DNA from: an uncultured Bacteroidales bacterium
Lineage (GTDB): Bacteria; Bacteroidota; Bacteroidia; Bacteroidales; UBA932
DNA: 7,293 nucleotides
Direction: 5' to 3'
Assembly: GCA_900322025.1 (NCBI GenBank)
Contig: ONYJ01000173.1
Coordinates: 1 to 7,293 of the forward strand
The stretch's first letter is position 1. Each line of letters opens with the position of its first letter. Of this stretch, positions 6,874 through 7,293 are shown in pieces. A program made the translations under genes and the position numbers. Below the pieces are notes generated by a model that was not told the DNA's origin, did no database searches, and saw nothing but the letters and a program-made list of their open reading frames with translations.

Positions 6874-7293
6874 ATGGAGTTCCACAGGGGCATGAAAAGA
6901 ATAGGACTGTTATCGATAATTATGGTTTTCTGGTTTGTGATTTCATTTATCACAAACATTTTAGGGCCGCTTATTCCCGATATCGTAGATAGTTTTAACC
7001 TTACAAAACTTACATTGGCAGGTTTTATACCTTCCTCATTTTTTGTAGCCTATGCAATCATGAGTATTCCTGCTGGATTGATGATAGAAAAATGGGGAGA
7101 AAAAACGGTTCTTTTAATCGGTTTCTCTATGCCTCTTATAGGTTCTATGTTATTCGCTTTTCTTCATACCTATCCTATCCTTCTTATTTCTTGCTTTATA
7201 ATAGGCTTGGGTATGGCTATGCTTCAGACCGTTATGAATCCTTTACAGCGAACGGTGGGGGGAGAAGAACACTATGCGTTTGTTTCGGATTGC
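6874..7293 (+). CDS. Major facilitator superfamily transporter, FucP/GluP-like, N-terminal part (3'-truncated by window edge)
   Basis: The frame stays open through the right edge, giving 140 residues. Four hydrophobic helices are visible, at about 10-34 (GLLSIIMVFWFVISFITNIL), 46-70, 78-98 and 100-121, as expected for the first third of a 12-helix inner-membrane transporter. The loop between helices 2 and 3, PAGLMIEKWGEKTVLLIG (66-83), is the degenerate MFS motif A. GLGMAMLQTVMNPLQ (111-125) resembles helix 4 and the following Asn-Pro of fucose/glucose-galactose permeases, so proton-coupled sugar uptake is the best guess; the substrate is unknown. The four-base gap after the mutase stop implies an operon. 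The ATG at 6874 is taken for its close spacing; an in-frame ATG at 6892 (MKRIGLLS) is a real alternative, since it is preceded by AGGGG and sits directly before helix 1. Confidence 0.88.
   Translation, partial: MEFHRGMKRIGLLSIIMVFWFVISFITNILGPLIPDIVDSFNLTKLTLAGFIPSSFFVAYAIMSIPAGLMIEKWGEKTVLLIGFSMPLIGSMLFAFLHTYPILLISCFIIGLGMAMLQTVMNPLQRTVGGEEHYAFVSDC

Noticed and set aside
6483..6959. 158-codon minus-strand open frame over the end of the mutase and start of the transporter
   Set aside because: Both plus-strand proteins are clearly real here; the antisense translation shows no family motif.
1..7293. tRNA, rRNA, CRISPR array, insertion sequence, phage or defence genes
   Set aside because: Reading both strands showed no cloverleaf, no regularly spaced repeats, no transposase or integrase motifs and no long direct repeats; intergenic space totals only a few hundred bases and no gap exceeds 125 bases.

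Overview
The window is an ordinary chromosomal segment of a Bacteroidota (Bacteroidales-like) bacterium. Three things point there. The GyrA C-terminal domain, the long PurF-type amidotransferase and the phosphohexomutase all read like the Bacteroides/Prevotella versions of these families as I remember them. Two intergenic gaps carry TAnnTTTG elements, the -7 sequence read by the Bacteroidota primary sigma factor. Convincing Shine-Dalgarno sites are absent, which is also usual in that phylum. I cannot name a genus.

Layout. Positions 1-1173 (+) are the 3' part of gyrA, cut by the left edge. After 15 bases comes an exported TPR protein (1189-2502, +), probably co-transcribed. A 105-base convergent gap holds a hairpin with T/A runs on both sides that can terminate transcription from either direction, overlapped by a second perfect inverted repeat. 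Facing it on the minus strand are a small RRM-type RNA-binding protein (2608-2922) and, upstream of that, a 658-residue PurF-family amidophosphoribosyltransferase (2983-4959). Each minus-strand gene has its own Bacteroidota-type promoter candidate. A 125-base divergent gap separates purF from a plus-strand pair: a phosphoglucomutase/phosphomannomutase-family enzyme (5085-6869) and, four bases later, the start of a major facilitator transporter (6874 to the right edge, incomplete).

How the genes relate. gyrA and the TPR gene look like one transcription unit ending at the 2535-2569 hairpin, with no obvious functional link between them. The mutase and transporter look like an operon, and uptake of a sugar next to interconversion of hexose phosphates is a plausible but unproven pairing. 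The PurF homologue would make phosphoribosylamine from PRPP and glutamine, the first step of purine synthesis, if its altered glutaminase pocket is still active.

I found no mobile element, CRISPR array, tRNA, rRNA, riboswitch or clearly new system. The item most worth follow-up is the PurF homologue. It is about 180 residues longer than classical PurF, keeps the PRPP loop intact, but differs from classical PurF in the glutamine-side oxyanion motif, the flexible loop and the C-terminal Cys-bearing tail. Comparisons with other proteins here are from memory, not from a search.
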